64,000 bases of DNA, from contig NZ_PUEJ01000001.1 of the NCBI RefSeq assembly GCF_002982075.1, positions 731,706 through 795,705 on the forward strand, given 5' to 3'. The position numbers and the translations under genes are program-made. The notes under the pieces are model-generated. The model worked only from the letters and a program-made list of their open reading frames with translations. It was not told where the DNA came from and did not search any database. This DNA is from Labrys okinawensis (GTDB taxonomy: Bacteria > Pseudomonadota > Alphaproteobacteria > Rhizobiales > Labraceae). Below are positions 8,805 through 17,723 of this stretch, one piece after another; the first letter of the stretch is position 1; every line of letters starts with the position of its first letter.

Positions 8805-9632
8805 TCACATGGAAAACAAAGCGCGCGTCAAGGCGTGGTCGGGATCGACGAGCCCATCGAGAATGTTGAAATGGTGGCGATCCGGCTCTTCGACGACATC
8901 CGTTTCGATGCCGAGACCTCGCCAGATATTGCCGAGCAGCGCATTCTGGCGGAGGAACTCGGAAGTCTCGCGGGCGCCGGCCCAGCAGATCAGCCGGCTT
9001 CCCGGCAATGGCTCGAGCAGAGCCGGGCTCTCGCTTTTGGCTTCGCCCGCGTCGATCTTCAGCGTCGCATTGCGCGCAATATTCATCAGCGGCCGAAGAT
9101 CGTGCAGGCCGGATATGGAGAGCGTTCCCGCGATCCTGTCATGCAGCTCGCCTGGGAGCGGCGTCGTTTGGCTGATCATGCGCGTCACCAGCTGGCCGCC
9201 GGCGGAATGGCCGATCAGCCGGATCGGACCCGGCACCATGCTCGCAGCCGCCACGACGGCCTGGCCGATCGACTTCGTGATGTCTGCGATGCGTACCTCC
9301 GGAGCCAGCGGGTAGCTGGGTATCGCCACCGCATATCCATGCGCCAGCGGCCCCTTGGCGAGATGCGACCAGAAGCTCTTGTCGAGCGCCATCCAAAAGC
9401 CGCCATGGACGAAGACGACCAGACCCGCTGGGCTCCCCTTCGGGTAGAACAGGTCGAAACGCTGGCGGGGATCGCTGCCATAGGCGAGCTCCAGCCGTGC
9501 CCGGTCACCGGCGACGAACGCGTCGCGCGCGGCCCGAGCTGGCTCCACCCAGGCGCTTGGCCACGCCTCGCTCCTGGGGATGTTCCCCGCGTTGTCGTAG
9601 GCCCAGGTCCAGTCGACCACCCGATATTGCAT
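8805..9632 (-). CDS. Alpha/beta hydrolase, kynurenine-formamidase/carboxylesterase-like
   Basis: The protein has 275 aa and no signal peptide, so it is cytoplasmic. The oxyanion-hole motif HGGFW (about residue 75) and the nucleophile elbow GHSAGGQ (Ser about 143) are both clear, and a HHFNIL near the C-terminus supplies the catalytic His. The HGGFW...SFW spacing resembles arylformamidase-type esterases, but the natural substrate cannot be assigned. It stands alone between dinB and a cupin gene on the same strand. Confidence 0.82.
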   Translation of the reverse strand: MQYRVVDWTWAYDNAGNIPRSEAWPSAWVEPARAARDAFVAGDRARLELAYGSDPRQRFDLFYPKGSPAGLVVFVHGGFWMALDKSFWSHLAKGPLAHGYAVAIPSYPLAPEVRIADITKSIGQAVVAAASMVPGPIRLIGHSAGGQLVTRMISQTTPLPGELHDRIAGTLSISGLHDLRPLMNIARNATLKIDAGEAKSESPALLEPLPGSRLICWAGARETSEFLRQNALLGNIWRGLGIETDVVEEPDRHHFNILDGLVDPDHALTRALFSM

Positions 9633-9708
9633 AGTTGCTCGCTTTCAGACCTGTGCGCCCGGCCTGAGCCCGTCGCCACCTGCTCCCGCTTTCCGGAAAG
9701 GCTTTTTC

Positions 9709-10161
9709 TCAGTCATTGGCCTCTGGAGGCAGGAAATCGACGTCGTGTTCCGCGGAGGCTCGGATGACGGCTTCGACATCGGTCATGTTATGCAAGGTTT
9801 TGAACAGGTCGTGCAGCCTGCCGGCCGGCGACACCCAGAAAAGCGCTCGAGCCAGCTTGTTCGACTTGTTGAAATAGCCATGCGGAATGCCGCGCGGCAT
9901 GCGCACCAGGTCGCCGGGCTTGGCCGTCTGCCATTTTCCGTCGAGCTTCAGCTCCAGCTGGCCTTCCAGCAGAAAGATGAATTCATCCTGCGTCGGATGG
10001 ATGTGGACCGGCACGAACTGGCCGGGTTCGGAATTGGCCTCGAAGGCGAAGGTCGACCCGCAATCGGCCTTCGGGAAATAGCGTTGGCCGAGAATGTTCC
10101 ATTCGACCTGGCCATAGCCCTCGCCGTGCCGCGTGATGCCGCCATCCAGTTCCGTCGTCAT
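9709..10161 (-). CDS. Cupin-domain protein
   Basis: The protein has 150 aa, a single conserved double-stranded beta-helix domain. Cupin motif 1 is HIHPTQDEFIFLLEG (metal-binding His-His-Glu set) and motif 2 is PGDLVRMPRGIPHGY. A strong ribosome site (GGGAGGGAT) precedes the ATG. Small cupins of this kind can be dioxygenases, isomerases or ligand sensors, and nothing in the sequence separates these. The gene sits downstream of an SDR gene and is separated from it by a terminator, so it likely has its own promoter. Confidence 0.8.
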   Translation of the reverse strand: MTTELDGGITRHGEGYGQVEWNILGQRYFPKADCGSTFAFEANSEPGQFVPVHIHPTQDEFIFLLEGQLELKLDGKWQTAKPGDLVRMPRGIPHGYFNKSNKLARALFWVSPAGRLHDLFKTLHNMTDVEAVIRASAEHDVDFLPPEAND

Positions 10162-10207
10162 CGCGATCCCTCCCCTCTCTGATTGGACTCAATATTCGCA
10201 AGAAAAG

Positions 10208-10235
10208 GCATGCGCCACCCTGCGGTGGCGCATGC
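10208..10235 (-). terminator. Intrinsic terminator after the SDR gene
   Basis: A 12-bp perfect stem (GCATGCGCCACC with its complement) and a CTGC loop are followed on the minus strand by CTTTTCTT. It ends the transcript of the upstream SDR gene before the cupin gene. Confidence 0.8.
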
Positions 10236-10352
10236 ACTGGGATCATAACCTCGTCTGGCTGTCCTGAAACGGGTGTTTTCAACGAACACCCCGTTCTCCC
10301 CTCCAATTCGCAGCAGTCTGCAAGACACGGTCCCGGGAACGTGTCTTTCTCA

Positions 10353-11078
10353 TCACGAGGGAGGCAATGGCGGAACGATCGCCTCTGCACGGTCACGTCT
10401 AGTCACGAGCGACCAGATCTCTTGGGCAACGACGTCCGGATCGATCATCGGAAAGTTAGGATCCAGCATTTTGCCACCCCCGGTGAGCGCCCGAAGTCCG
10501 GTGGAACGATCGAGCATAGCACCGATGCTGACGGTTCCGGCATAAATGCCCCTTTCCGCCACCTCGGCGTTGAGCGTGAGAACATAATTGCGTGCGGCGG
10601 CCATCAACGGGCCGACACCGCTCAATCCTGGCATGGTGATCACGGCAGACAGGCCGCCGACGATGACAATCGCGCCATCGCCCCGTGCCATCTGCCCCTG
10701 CAGGACCGCGTGCGATACCTCCACCGGCGCAAAGGTAAAAATGTCGGCCATGGACTTGAGCGCCGCGGCATCGAGCTCGGCGGCAGGCACGAAGCCGACA
10801 TCCGGCGGCAGCGCGGCATAGACCGCAACGTCGATGGCTCCCAGACGCTCCTCGATCGAACGAACCAAGGGAGGAATACCGGCCAGGTCGGTGAGGTCGG
10901 CCGGAAAGGCCGCAGCTTCGATGCCGGCGCCTGCAAGCTCGGTGACGTGCTCGTCGAGCGGGCCGGCGCGGCGGGCAACAAGGGCCACGCGGTAGTTTTC
11001 CCGTCCGAACCGCCTAGCCAGGGAGGCGCCGAGACCGCTGCCGGCGCCGAAGAGTACTATCGTTTTCTTGTCAGCCAT
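10353..11078 (-). CDS. SDR-family protein without the canonical YxxxK site
   Basis: About 241 aa from MADKKTIVLFGAG, preceded by TTTGGAGC. The N-terminus has a Rossmann fold start (GAGSGLGASLARRF), so nucleotide binding is likely. At the place of the catalytic Tyr-x3-Lys the protein reads GPLMAAARNYV, so neither Tyr nor Lys is in the expected position. This makes it a divergent or non-oxidoreductase member, or one using other residues. It is divergently transcribed from an HxlR-type regulator 56 bases away, a common arrangement in which the regulator controls the dehydrogenase-like gene in response to a reactive compound. Confidence 0.8.
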   Translation of the reverse strand: MADKKTIVLFGAGSGLGASLARRFGRENYRVALVARRAGPLDEHVTELAGAGIEAAAFPADLTDLAGIPPLVRSIEERLGAIDVAVYAALPPDVGFVPAAELDAAALKSMADIFTFAPVEVSHAVLQGQMARGDGAIVIVGGLSAVITMPGLSGVGPLMAAARNYVLTLNAEVAERGIYAGTVSIGAMLDRSTGLRALTGGGKMLDPNFPMIDPDVVAQEIWSLVTRRDRAEAIVPPLPPS

Positions 11079-11134
11079 AATCTGCTCCAAAACGTGGTAT
11101 GTTTTAGTGACCAGATAATTGGATTGGACTGAGA

Positions 11135-11557
11135 ATGGCGCAAGAACGCATAAGTTTGGGGCCTGGTCACAGACCTATGCCTGCCCCTCCTTTCCAGCCT
11201 GGCACCCATCCGGGCTGCGGAAAGGTCAAGGAGGTTCTCAGCCGCTTGGGCGACAAATGGACCGTCCTGGCGATTTCGATGCTGGTCGAGCAGCCAAGGC
11301 GCTTCAATGAATTGAAAAGGCTGATCGGAGGAATCTCGCAGCAGATGCTCACCCGCACCCTCAAGGGGCTGGAGCGCGACGGCCTGGTGACGCGAAAAGT
11401 CTATCCGACCATTCCTCCCCAGGTCGAATATGGCTTGACGGATCTGGGCAGATCCCTTGCCCTGCCTCTCATGCAGCTGGGGCTTTGGATATTGGACAAC
11501 ATCAACGCGATCGAGGCCCATCGGGAGGCGCATGACCGGAAAGCTGCGCAAGACTAG
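11135..11557 (+). CDS. HxlR-family transcriptional regulator
   Basis: The protein has 140 aa with a winged helix-turn-helix covering residues 28-120. The family signature CxxxxVLxRLGDKWTVL with the Cys at about 28 (GCGKVKEVLSRLGDKWTVL), then FNELKRLIGGISQQMLTRTL, is complete. HxlR proteins often sense electrophiles or quinones through this N-terminal Cys. The gap to the divergent SDR gene contains TGGT...ACCA half sites around 11097-11115 that may be its operator. The ribosome site is weak. Confidence 0.9.
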   Translation: MAQERISLGPGHRPMPAPPFQPGTHPGCGKVKEVLSRLGDKWTVLAISMLVEQPRRFNELKRLIGGISQQMLTRTLKGLERDGLVTRKVYPTIPPQVEYGLTDLGRSLALPLMQLGLWILDNINAIEAHREAHDRKAAQD

Positions 11558-11694
11558 ATGTTCGACCCCAGGCTTTGATAGGGCATCATTGCCCTCCGCG
11601 TTTCTCGGTGCCCGCATCCGGAGCGGCGGCCGCCAATGACGCTTTCATGCCGCAATGGCCACCGGCTGCCTGGCTTGCTGAGCCCGCTTCCCCC

Positions 11695-12765
11695 TCACTC
11701 GGGATTCAGCCGTCTGCCGCTTCTCCCGTCGAAAAGGTGCATCACGTCCCGATCACCCCTAACGGAAACAACCTCTCCCACCTTCACGGCGCTGTGACGG
11801 GGAAACTCGACCGTGATCATGCGTTCGCTGCCATCATCCAGATAGCCAAAGGTCTGTCCGCCGAGACGTTCGACCATGGTCAATTCGCCGGTGAACCATG
11901 CCTGGGAGGCATCGCAGGGCGAAAGATCTTCCGCGCGAATGCCAAGGATGATCGGGGTGCCGGCTGCCGCCGTCAGCCATGGCAGGGCGATTCTGGCCTT
12001 GCCAATCGCAAGTTCATTTTCCCCATTCAGCTTCAGTTCCACGGTGTTCATGGTCGGACTGCCGATGAAGCGCGCGACGAACAGACTTGCCGGGCGGTGA
12101 TAGAGGTCGAGGGGGGGACCGACCTGTTCCATGCGCCCGGCATTCATCACCACGATGCGGTCGGCCAATGTCATCGCCTCGACCTGGTCATGGGTGACAT
12201 AGACGGTGGTTGCCTGGATCCGCCGGTGCAGCTTGGCGATCTCGAGCCGCATCTCCACCCGCAAGCCGGCGTCAAGATTGGAAAGCGGCTCGTCGAACAG
12301 GAAAGCCTGGGGATCGCGGACGATGGCCCGCCCCATGGCGACACGCTGGCGCTGCCCTCCGGACAATTGCCCCGGCCTGCGTTCCAGCAAGGGCGCCAGT
12401 TTCAGGGTTTCGGCGGCTTGCTTTACGCGCTCGTCGATCATTTGCGAGTTCTGATCGCGCATGCGCAGGCCGAAGCCCATATTCTCGGCCACCGTCATAT
12501 GCGGATAAAGCGCGTAGTCCTGAAACACCATGGCGATGTTGCGGTCGGCGGGCGTCAGCGCATTCACCACTCTGCCCCCGATGCGCATCTCCCCGCCCGT
12601 AATCTCCTCGAGGCCGGCAATCATGCGCAGCAAGGTGGATTTGCCGCAGCCCGAAGGACCGACCAGCACCAGGAACTCGCCCTCGGCGATATCGAGGTCG
12701 ACGCCGTGGATCACCGTATGGGTACCGTAGGACTTGCGAATATCCCTGAGGGCAATGCCCGCCAT
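11695..12765 (-). CDS. Sugar ABC transporter ATP-binding protein (UgpC/MsmX type)
   Basis: The product has 356 aa from MAGIALRDIRKSYG with GGGGAGAA upstream. The open frame continues upstream to 13293 but overlaps the divergent GntR gene and is not coding there. Walker A is GPSGCGKST (about residue 37), signature LSGGQRQRVAMGRAI, Walker B FLFDEPLSNLDA, and the H-loop VTHDQVEAM. The C-terminal 120 residues form the OB-type regulatory domain of MalK/UgpC proteins (TOBE). It energises the MalEFG-type importer encoded on the opposite strand (14639-17677), and possibly the second importer at 21957-25149, which has no ATPase of its own. Confidence 0.93.
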   Translation of the reverse strand: MAGIALRDIRKSYGTHTVIHGVDLDIAEGEFLVLVGPSGCGKSTLLRMIAGLEEITGGEMRIGGRVVNALTPADRNIAMVFQDYALYPHMTVAENMGFGLRMRDQNSQMIDERVKQAAETLKLAPLLERRPGQLSGGQRQRVAMGRAIVRDPQAFLFDEPLSNLDAGLRVEMRLEIAKLHRRIQATTVYVTHDQVEAMTLADRIVVMNAGRMEQVGPPLDLYHRPASLFVARFIGSPTMNTVELKLNGENELAIGKARIALPWLTAAAGTPIILGIRAEDLSPCDASQAWFTGELTMVERLGGQTFGYLDDGSERMITVEFPRHSAVKVGEVVSVRGDRDVMHLFDGRSGRRLNPE

Positions 12766-12812
12766 TGCGTTCTCCCCGATGCTGCCTGCGACAAGCGAGG
12801 CCTTTCCAGCCC

Positions 12813-12843
12813 TTGACCTGATTATCAATATCAATAATGATAA
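12813..12843 (+). promoter_or_regulatory. Candidate promoter and operator in the ATPase/GntR divergent region
   Basis: TTGACC (12813-12818) is followed 17 nt later by AATGAT, a plausible sigma-70 promoter for the GntR-esterase-importer genes. An inverted repeat TTATCA-N10-TGATAA (12822-12843) overlaps it and would suit autorepression by the GntR protein. This is inferred from sequence form, with no family consensus to compare. Confidence 0.4.
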
Positions 12844-12895
12844 TTGCAAGAGGCCTTGCGCAGCATTCGCAAGCGGCGTCAGCACAGGGGGAGAG

Positions 12896-13606
12896 ATGAG
12901 CGAGCGGCCAGCATCCCGGCGTTTCGACCCGGCATTACGCGCCAAAGGCACGCGGCCCGGCCCTGTCGCCCGTTCGGCGATCGCCTTCGACGCTCTCAAG
13001 CACGACATCATGCTCGGCGAACTCGCCCCCGGCGAGCCGCTGGTGGAACTGGAACTTGCCGCCCGCTTCGGCTGCAGCCAGGGCACCGTACGGGAAGCCC
13101 TGCTGCAGCTCCAGGAAGAGGGGCTGGTGCACCGGCGCGGCCATCGCGGTACCCAGGTTTCGGACTGCACGGCCGACGAGGCCGTCGAGATGTTCCGCGT
13201 CCGCAGGCAGATCGAATGCGCCGGCGTGCAGCGCGCCCTGCGCAACCCCAGCCGCAGCCTGCTTTCCGATCTGAAGGCGCTGGTCGAGGCCATGGAGGAG
13301 GCCGCGCGGGAGAATGACGAGATGGGGCTCGCCGCCTTCGACCGCGATTTTCACCGCCGCCTGTTCCACGATGCCGACCTGCCGGCGCTGGATCCGATCC
13401 TGCATCGCTGCCTGATTCATAATCACCGCTTCAAGATTTCGCGGACGCAGGGCCAGCGCGATCTCGTGCTCACGGCCCAGCGTCATCGGCCGCTGGTGGC
13501 GGCCATCGAGGCCGGCGACAGCGCCGCGGCCGTGGTCTCCCTCGAACACCACATCGCGACCATCGTCGATTTCGGCCCCAACGTCTTTCCCGGAGCGGGA
13601 CAATGA
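12896..13606 (+). CDS. GntR-family regulator (FadR/FCD subfamily)
   Basis: The product has 236 aa from MSERPASRRF, with GGGGGAGAG in front. An in-frame upstream extension overlapping the divergent ATPase gene lacks support. The N-terminal winged HTH (about 20-85) contains GEPLVELELAARFGCSQGTVREALLQLQEEGLV. The C-terminal FCD domain (about 95-225) has the Asp/His set (FDRDFHRRL, HRPLVAAIEAGD, H) that usually binds a metal and a small organic acid or sugar acid. It starts the operon for an esterase and sugar importer and overlaps the esterase gene by 4 bases (ATGA), so it likely controls this locus. Confidence 0.92.
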   Translation: MSERPASRRFDPALRAKGTRPGPVARSAIAFDALKHDIMLGELAPGEPLVELELAARFGCSQGTVREALLQLQEEGLVHRRGHRGTQVSDCTADEAVEMFRVRRQIECAGVQRALRNPSRSLLSDLKALVEAMEEAARENDEMGLAAFDRDFHRRLFHDADLPALDPILHRCLIHNHRFKISRTQGQRDLVLTAQRHRPLVAAIEAGDSAAAVVSLEHHIATIVDFGPNVFPGAGQ

Positions 13607-14604
13607 ATGATCCCATCCCCGACAGGCGGGTTGAAGAGTTGCCTGGCCGGCTGGATCCGGAATTGGCGCGCCTCCTGGCCGCCATCGAGGATGAAATCGG
13701 CCCGCAACCCGACACGACGCTGCTGCCGCCGGCCGAGGGACGGGCCCTTGCCGCGCAACTCAACCAGCGCTGGAACCGCGACCTGCCGGCAATGGCCTTT
13801 GCAGGCGACATCGTCATTCCTGCGGATCCGGCATTCTCGTCGGCCGGCTGCCGCGTCAAGGTGCTGATCCCCCCGCAAGCAGGAGACGGTGCCCTGGTCT
13901 TCATCCATGGCGGCGGCTTTGCCTTCTGCAGCCCCCAGACACATGAGCGGTGCGCTCGGGTCCTCGCCCTCGAAACCGGCCTGCCCGTTCTCCTGCCGGA
14001 CTATCGCCTGGCACCGGAACACCCCTTCCCGGCGGGGCTGCATGATGTGATCGCCTGTCTGACCTGCGTTTTCGAACACACGGCTGCACTCGGCATCCGT
14101 CCAGGGCCGCTGCTGCTGGGGGGCGACTCCGCCGGCGCGAATCTGGCGCTCGCCGCCATGCTTCACGGGCAGGCCCATGGATACAAGGCTGCCAATGGTG
14201 CCCTGCTCTTCTATGGCGTCTACGACGCGGATTTCGAGACCCCGTCCTATCGACGCTTCGCCGAGGGTCCCGGCCTCACCACGGCAAGGATGCAGCGCTA
14301 CTGGAACTGGTATCTGCCCGACCCGGAGACGCGCCGCGCGGCGCTCGCCTCGCCCCTTCAAGCCAGCGACGAGGCCTTGCGGGCCCTGCCGCCTCTCTTC
14401 CTTCTGGCGGCGGAGATCGACCCGCTCCTGTCGGACACGCTCAACCTGGCGGCGCGCCTGCGCTCGGTAGGACGGCCGGCCGAGATGCACATCGTCGAGG
14501 GCGTCACGCACGGATTTTTGCAGATGAGCATCGGGCTGAGCGCGGCCCGCAACGCCCTCAAGACCGCGGGTCAAGCGGCAAAGTCAATGATCAAGCCGGC
14601 GTGA
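13603..14604 (+). CDS. Alpha/beta hydrolase of the hormone-sensitive-lipase family (esterase)
   Basis: The protein has 333 aa without signal peptide. HSL-family motifs are HGGGFAF (oxyanion hole, about residue 103) and GDSAGANLAL (nucleophile Ser about 176). Asp in AEIDPLLSD and His in EGVTHGFL complete the triad. These enzymes cleave short-chain esters. Its place between a GntR regulator and a sugar importer suggests that it de-esterifies an imported acylated sugar or glycoside in the cytoplasm (inference). It is translationally coupled to the regulator by ATGA. Confidence 0.9.
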   Translation: MNDPIPDRRVEELPGRLDPELARLLAAIEDEIGPQPDTTLLPPAEGRALAAQLNQRWNRDLPAMAFAGDIVIPADPAFSSAGCRVKVLIPPQAGDGALVFIHGGGFAFCSPQTHERCARVLALETGLPVLLPDYRLAPEHPFPAGLHDVIACLTCVFEHTAALGIRPGPLLLGGDSAGANLALAAMLHGQAHGYKAANGALLFYGVYDADFETPSYRRFAEGPGLTTARMQRYWNWYLPDPETRRAALASPLQASDEALRALPPLFLLAAEIDPLLSDTLNLAARLRSVGRPAEMHIVEGVTHGFLQMSIGLSAARNALKTAGQAAKSMIKPA

Positions 14605-14638
14605 ACCGGCATCGAAACACATTCTTCGGGAGGAGACG

Positions 14639-15853
14639 ATGAGGACAGGACTGACAAAAACGCTGAAGGCGCTCGGTCTCGCCTGCGCCCTGAGCGCCGG
14701 CATGATGCTTGGGGCCGCCAAGGCGCAGACGGTGCGCTTCTGGTATCATTTCGACAATCCGGCCAACCCGATGGACGATCTCATCAAGAAGTTCGAGGCG
14801 GCCAATCCCGGCATCAAGGTCGAAGCTGAAAACGTGCCGTGGAACTCCTATTACGACAATCTCTACACGGCAATCGTCGGCGGCAATGCGCCCGACGCCG
14901 CCATGGTGAAGCTGTTCGCCCAGCCCCGCCTCGTCGAGATGGGAGCCCTGGAGCCGATCGGCGATCGCATCGATGCCTGGCCCGGCAAGGCGGACCTGCT
15001 CGACAATCTCCTCAATCTCAACAAGGGACCGGAGGGCAAGCAATATTACCTGCCGATCCAATATGTCGTTCTCTATCTCTATTATCGGGCCGACCTGTTC
15101 AAGGCCGCCGGACTCGAGCCGCCCAAGACCTGCGACGAGTTCCGCGAGGACGCCAAGAAACTCACCAAGGCGCCGGAGACCTATGGTTTCGGCCTGCGTG
15201 GCGGCAAGGGCGGCTGGGACCAGTGGGGCACCTTCGTCTTTTCCAAGGGCGCCAAGCTCGAACCGGGCGGCCTGACCACCCCGGAGGCGATCGCCGCCAA
15301 CAAATGGCTGGTCGACATGTTCCGGGAGGACAAGTCGATTCCGCCCTCCGCGCCCAATGACGGCTTTCAGGAAATCATCGCGGCTTTCAAGGCCGGCAAG
15401 ACGGCGATGACCATCCACCATATCGGCTCGTCCAACGACCTCGTCAAAGCACTGGGCGACAAGGTCTCGGCGGTGCCCGCTCCGGCCTGCAACGGCAAGC
15501 AATGGACCTCCTATGGTGATGAATCGCTGGCGATCTTTTCATCCTCGCAGGTGAAGGACGCTGCCTGGAAATGGATCTCCTTCCTGGCGGAGGGACAGAA
15601 CAATGTCGAGTTCAACAAGGCCACGGGCCAGATGACGGTGACCAAGTCGGGCTCGGCCAACTGGACGCTGCACCAGAGGCGCTTCGTGGACGCCACCGTG
15701 CAGTCGCTGCCCTTCGCCTCGGTGCTGCCGCAGACCCCGGCCACGACCGAATTCGTCAACACGGCCTGGCAGACCAACATGCAGCAGGCCCTGACCGGCG
15801 CGGCGACGCCCGAGCAGATGATGCAGCAATTGCAGACCTTGTTCGCAAACTAG
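14639..15853 (+). CDS. Sugar ABC transporter substrate-binding protein (family 1)
   Basis: The protein has 404 aa with a Sec signal peptide ending near AKA-QTVRF and an excellent ribosome site (GGGAGGAGACG). The sequence VRFWYHFDNPANPMDDLIKKFEAANPGI and the later TAMTIHHIGSS fit the maltose/multiple-sugar binding-protein class (SBP_bac_1). It is periplasmic and delivers the sugar to the two permeases that follow. The gene is followed directly by a stem-loop that should keep its transcript more abundant than that of the permeases. Confidence 0.92.
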   Translation: MRTGLTKTLKALGLACALSAGMMLGAAKAQTVRFWYHFDNPANPMDDLIKKFEAANPGIKVEAENVPWNSYYDNLYTAIVGGNAPDAAMVKLFAQPRLVEMGALEPIGDRIDAWPGKADLLDNLLNLNKGPEGKQYYLPIQYVVLYLYYRADLFKAAGLEPPKTCDEFREDAKKLTKAPETYGFGLRGGKGGWDQWGTFVFSKGAKLEPGGLTTPEAIAANKWLVDMFREDKSIPPSAPNDGFQEIIAAFKAGKTAMTIHHIGSSNDLVKALGDKVSAVPAPACNGKQWTSYGDESLAIFSSSQVKDAAWKWISFLAEGQNNVEFNKATGQMTVTKSGSANWTLHQRRFVDATVQSLPFASVLPQTPATTEFVNTAWQTNMQQALTGAATPEQMMQQLQTLFAN

Positions 15854-15866
15854 GCAAGGGCGCCGG

Positions 15867-15895
15867 GCTTTCCGCGCGGTGCGCAGAAAGCCCCT
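15867..15895 (+). promoter_or_regulatory. Stem-loop after the substrate-binding-protein gene
   Basis: GGGCTTTC pairs perfectly with GAAAGCCC, with a further GCGC/GCGC pairing inside the loop, and CTCTTTCTCCTCT follows. It starts 13 bases after the stop codon. A partial terminator or mRNA-stabilising hairpin is the usual role at this place in importer operons. It also speaks against a permease start at the GTG inside the loop (15879). Confidence 0.6.
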
Positions 15896-15923
15896 CTTTC
15901 TCCTCTCACCGTCACGCCGGGCC

Positions 15924-16847
15924 ATGTCGCTGCATTCGTCCACCTCCGAACTCGACCGGGAATTCGCGGTACCCCTGCGGACGCGGCTGATGCCCTATAT
16001 CCTGTTGGCGCCGGCCCTGCTGGTTGTGTTCGTCGTCGTCTTCGTCCCGATGATCGAGGCCGTCTATACGAGCCTGTTCGATCTGGTGCTGTGGAAGCCC
16101 AATGCCGCCAAATTCGTCGGCTTGGGCAACTACATCAGGCTGTTTGCCGATCCGGTGTTCTGGACAGCGCTCTGGCACACCGCAATTTGGATCGGCCTCA
16201 CGGTGCCGCTGCAGATGGGGCTTGGCCTGGTTGCCGCCCTGCTGCTCAATCGCGACTTTCCCTGGCGCGGCCTGGCCCGCGCGCTGATCATCATCCCCTG
16301 GGCGCTGCCGAGCGTGGTCATCGCCCTGATGTGGCGCTGGATCTACGATCCCAACACCGGCGTGCTCAACGACATGCTGCTCAGCGTGCACCTGATCCAG
16401 AGCGCGGTGCCCTGGCTCGCCGACCCCAATGTCGCGCTCTATGCCGTGATCGCCACGCTCACCTGGCAGGGGTTCCCTTTCTTCGCCGTGATGATCCTCG
16501 CCGGCCTGCAGGGCATTCCGCGCAGCCAGTACGAGGCCGCCTCCATCGACGGCGCCACACCCTGGCGCCAGTTCGTCAACGTCACCCTGCCCGGCATTGC
16601 ACCGGTCCTGGCCACGGCCGGGCTGCTCCGCGTGATCTGGGTCGCCAACTCGATGGACGTCATCTTCGTGATGACGGGAGGCGGTCCCGGCTACGCGACC
16701 CACACGCTCCCCCTCTACGCCTTCATCAAGGCGCGCCAGAACCTCGATTTCGGCTACGGCACGGCGATAGCGGTGACCTTCACCATCCTGCTCGGCGCCT
16801 TCGTCGCCATCTACATCATCCGCACCATGAAGGAGGTCGAGCGATGA
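15924..16847 (+). CDS. Sugar ABC transporter permease (MalF/UgpA type)
   Basis: The product has 307 aa from MSLHSSTSELD. An in-frame GTG at 15879 falls in a hairpin and is less likely. About six membrane helices are visible, the first at LMPYILLAPALLVVFVVVF. The EAA loop YEAASIDGATPWRQFVNVTLPGI (about residues 205-227) contacts the ATPase. It forms the inner-membrane channel with the next gene, overlapping it by 4 bases. Confidence 0.9.
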   Translation: MSLHSSTSELDREFAVPLRTRLMPYILLAPALLVVFVVVFVPMIEAVYTSLFDLVLWKPNAAKFVGLGNYIRLFADPVFWTALWHTAIWIGLTVPLQMGLGLVAALLLNRDFPWRGLARALIIIPWALPSVVIALMWRWIYDPNTGVLNDMLLSVHLIQSAVPWLADPNVALYAVIATLTWQGFPFFAVMILAGLQGIPRSQYEAASIDGATPWRQFVNVTLPGIAPVLATAGLLRVIWVANSMDVIFVMTGGGPGYATHTLPLYAFIKARQNLDFGYGTAIAVTFTILLGAFVAIYIIRTMKEVER

Positions 16848-17677
16848 ACAAGCCGTCGACAATCCGGCGCATTCTCACCACCGACCTGCCGGTGGCGGCG
16901 ATCGTGCTCTTCGCGCTCGGGCCCTTCGCCTGGATGATCCTGACCTCGCTCACCCCGTCCGAGCGCATTGCGGCGAGCGGGGTTTCGCTCTCGCCCATCG
17001 GCTGGAGCTTCGACAACTACGCCCGCCTGTTCGAGCAGACTTCCTTCCTCGGCAATATGGGCCATAGCCTGATCATCGCGCTCGGCACGGTCGTCGTCGG
17101 CCTTGGCGTCTCGGTCACCGCCGCGTACGCCTTCTCGCGCTTCCGCTTTCTCGGCCGGCAGGCGATCATGCTGCAATTCCTGCTGGTGAACATGTTCCCG
17201 GTGGTGCTGCTGATCCTGCCGCTTTTCGTGCTGATGCGCCGGCTCGGCCTGCTCGACACCCATCTCAGCCTGATCCTGGCCAATGCCACCGTCGCCATTC
17301 CCTTCGCGGTGTGGATGCTGACGAGCTATGTGGCGGCCATTCCCAGAAGCCTTGACGAGGCGGCGATGATCGACGGCTGCTCGCGCCTGGCGGCGCTGCG
17401 CCGGGTGATACTGCCGCTTGCCATGCCCGGCATCATCTCCACCGGCATCTATATCTTCATCACCGCCTGGAACGAGTATCTCTACGCGCTCACTTTGGGC
17501 GGCAAGAACGTCCGCACGGTGACCGTGGCGATCCAGACCCTGATCGGCGAATACCAGATCGAATGGGGGCTGCTCGCCGCCGGCGGCGTGGTCGGCGCCC
17601 TGCCCGCGACGCTGCTCTTTCTCATCGTGCAAAAACGCCTGGTCGGCGGCCTGACCCAGGGAGCGGTGAAGGGATGA
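16844..17677 (+). CDS. Sugar ABC transporter permease (MalG/UgpE type)
   Basis: The product has 277 aa from [10 protein letters not shown], with start ATGA overlapping the stop of the partner permease. A longer open frame upstream in this phase is a shadow of that partner. Six hydrophobic segments are present, and the EAA loop reads [28 protein letters not shown] (about residues 170-197). It belongs to the carbohydrate-uptake CUT1 class together with the neighbouring binding protein, and the UgpC-like ATPase on the opposite strand completes the importer. Confidence 0.92.
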   Translation: MNKPSTIRRILTTDLPVAAIVLFALGPFAWMILTSLTPSERIAASGVSLSPIGWSFDNYARLFEQTSFLGNMGHSLIIALGTVVVGLGVSVTAAYAFSRFRFLGRQAIMLQFLLVNMFPVVLLILPLFVLMRRLGLLDTHLSLILANATVAIPFAVWMLTSYVAAIPRSLDEAAMIDGCSRLAALRRVILPLAMPGIISTGIYIFITAWNEYLYALTLGGKNVRTVTVAIQTLIGEYQIEWGLLAAGGVVGALPATLLFLIVQKRLVGGLTQGAVKG

Positions 17678-17723
17678 TGAAGCCAGCACCGCGCCTGCCC
17701 TCTGTAAACCGTGAAATGAGCCA

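Noticed and set aside
12766..13293. N-terminal extension of the UgpC-like ATPase frame
   Set aside because: It overlaps the well-supported divergent GntR gene, and the ATPase has a normal start with a ribosome site at 12765.
15879..15923. GTG start for the MalF-type permease
   Set aside because: Lies within a strong stem-loop and lacks a ribosome site. ATG at 15924 fits permease N-termini.
16091..16843. Open frame continuing upstream of the MalG-type permease
   Set aside because: It overlaps the MalF-type permease in another frame, and the ATGA-coupled start at 16844 begins a complete permease.
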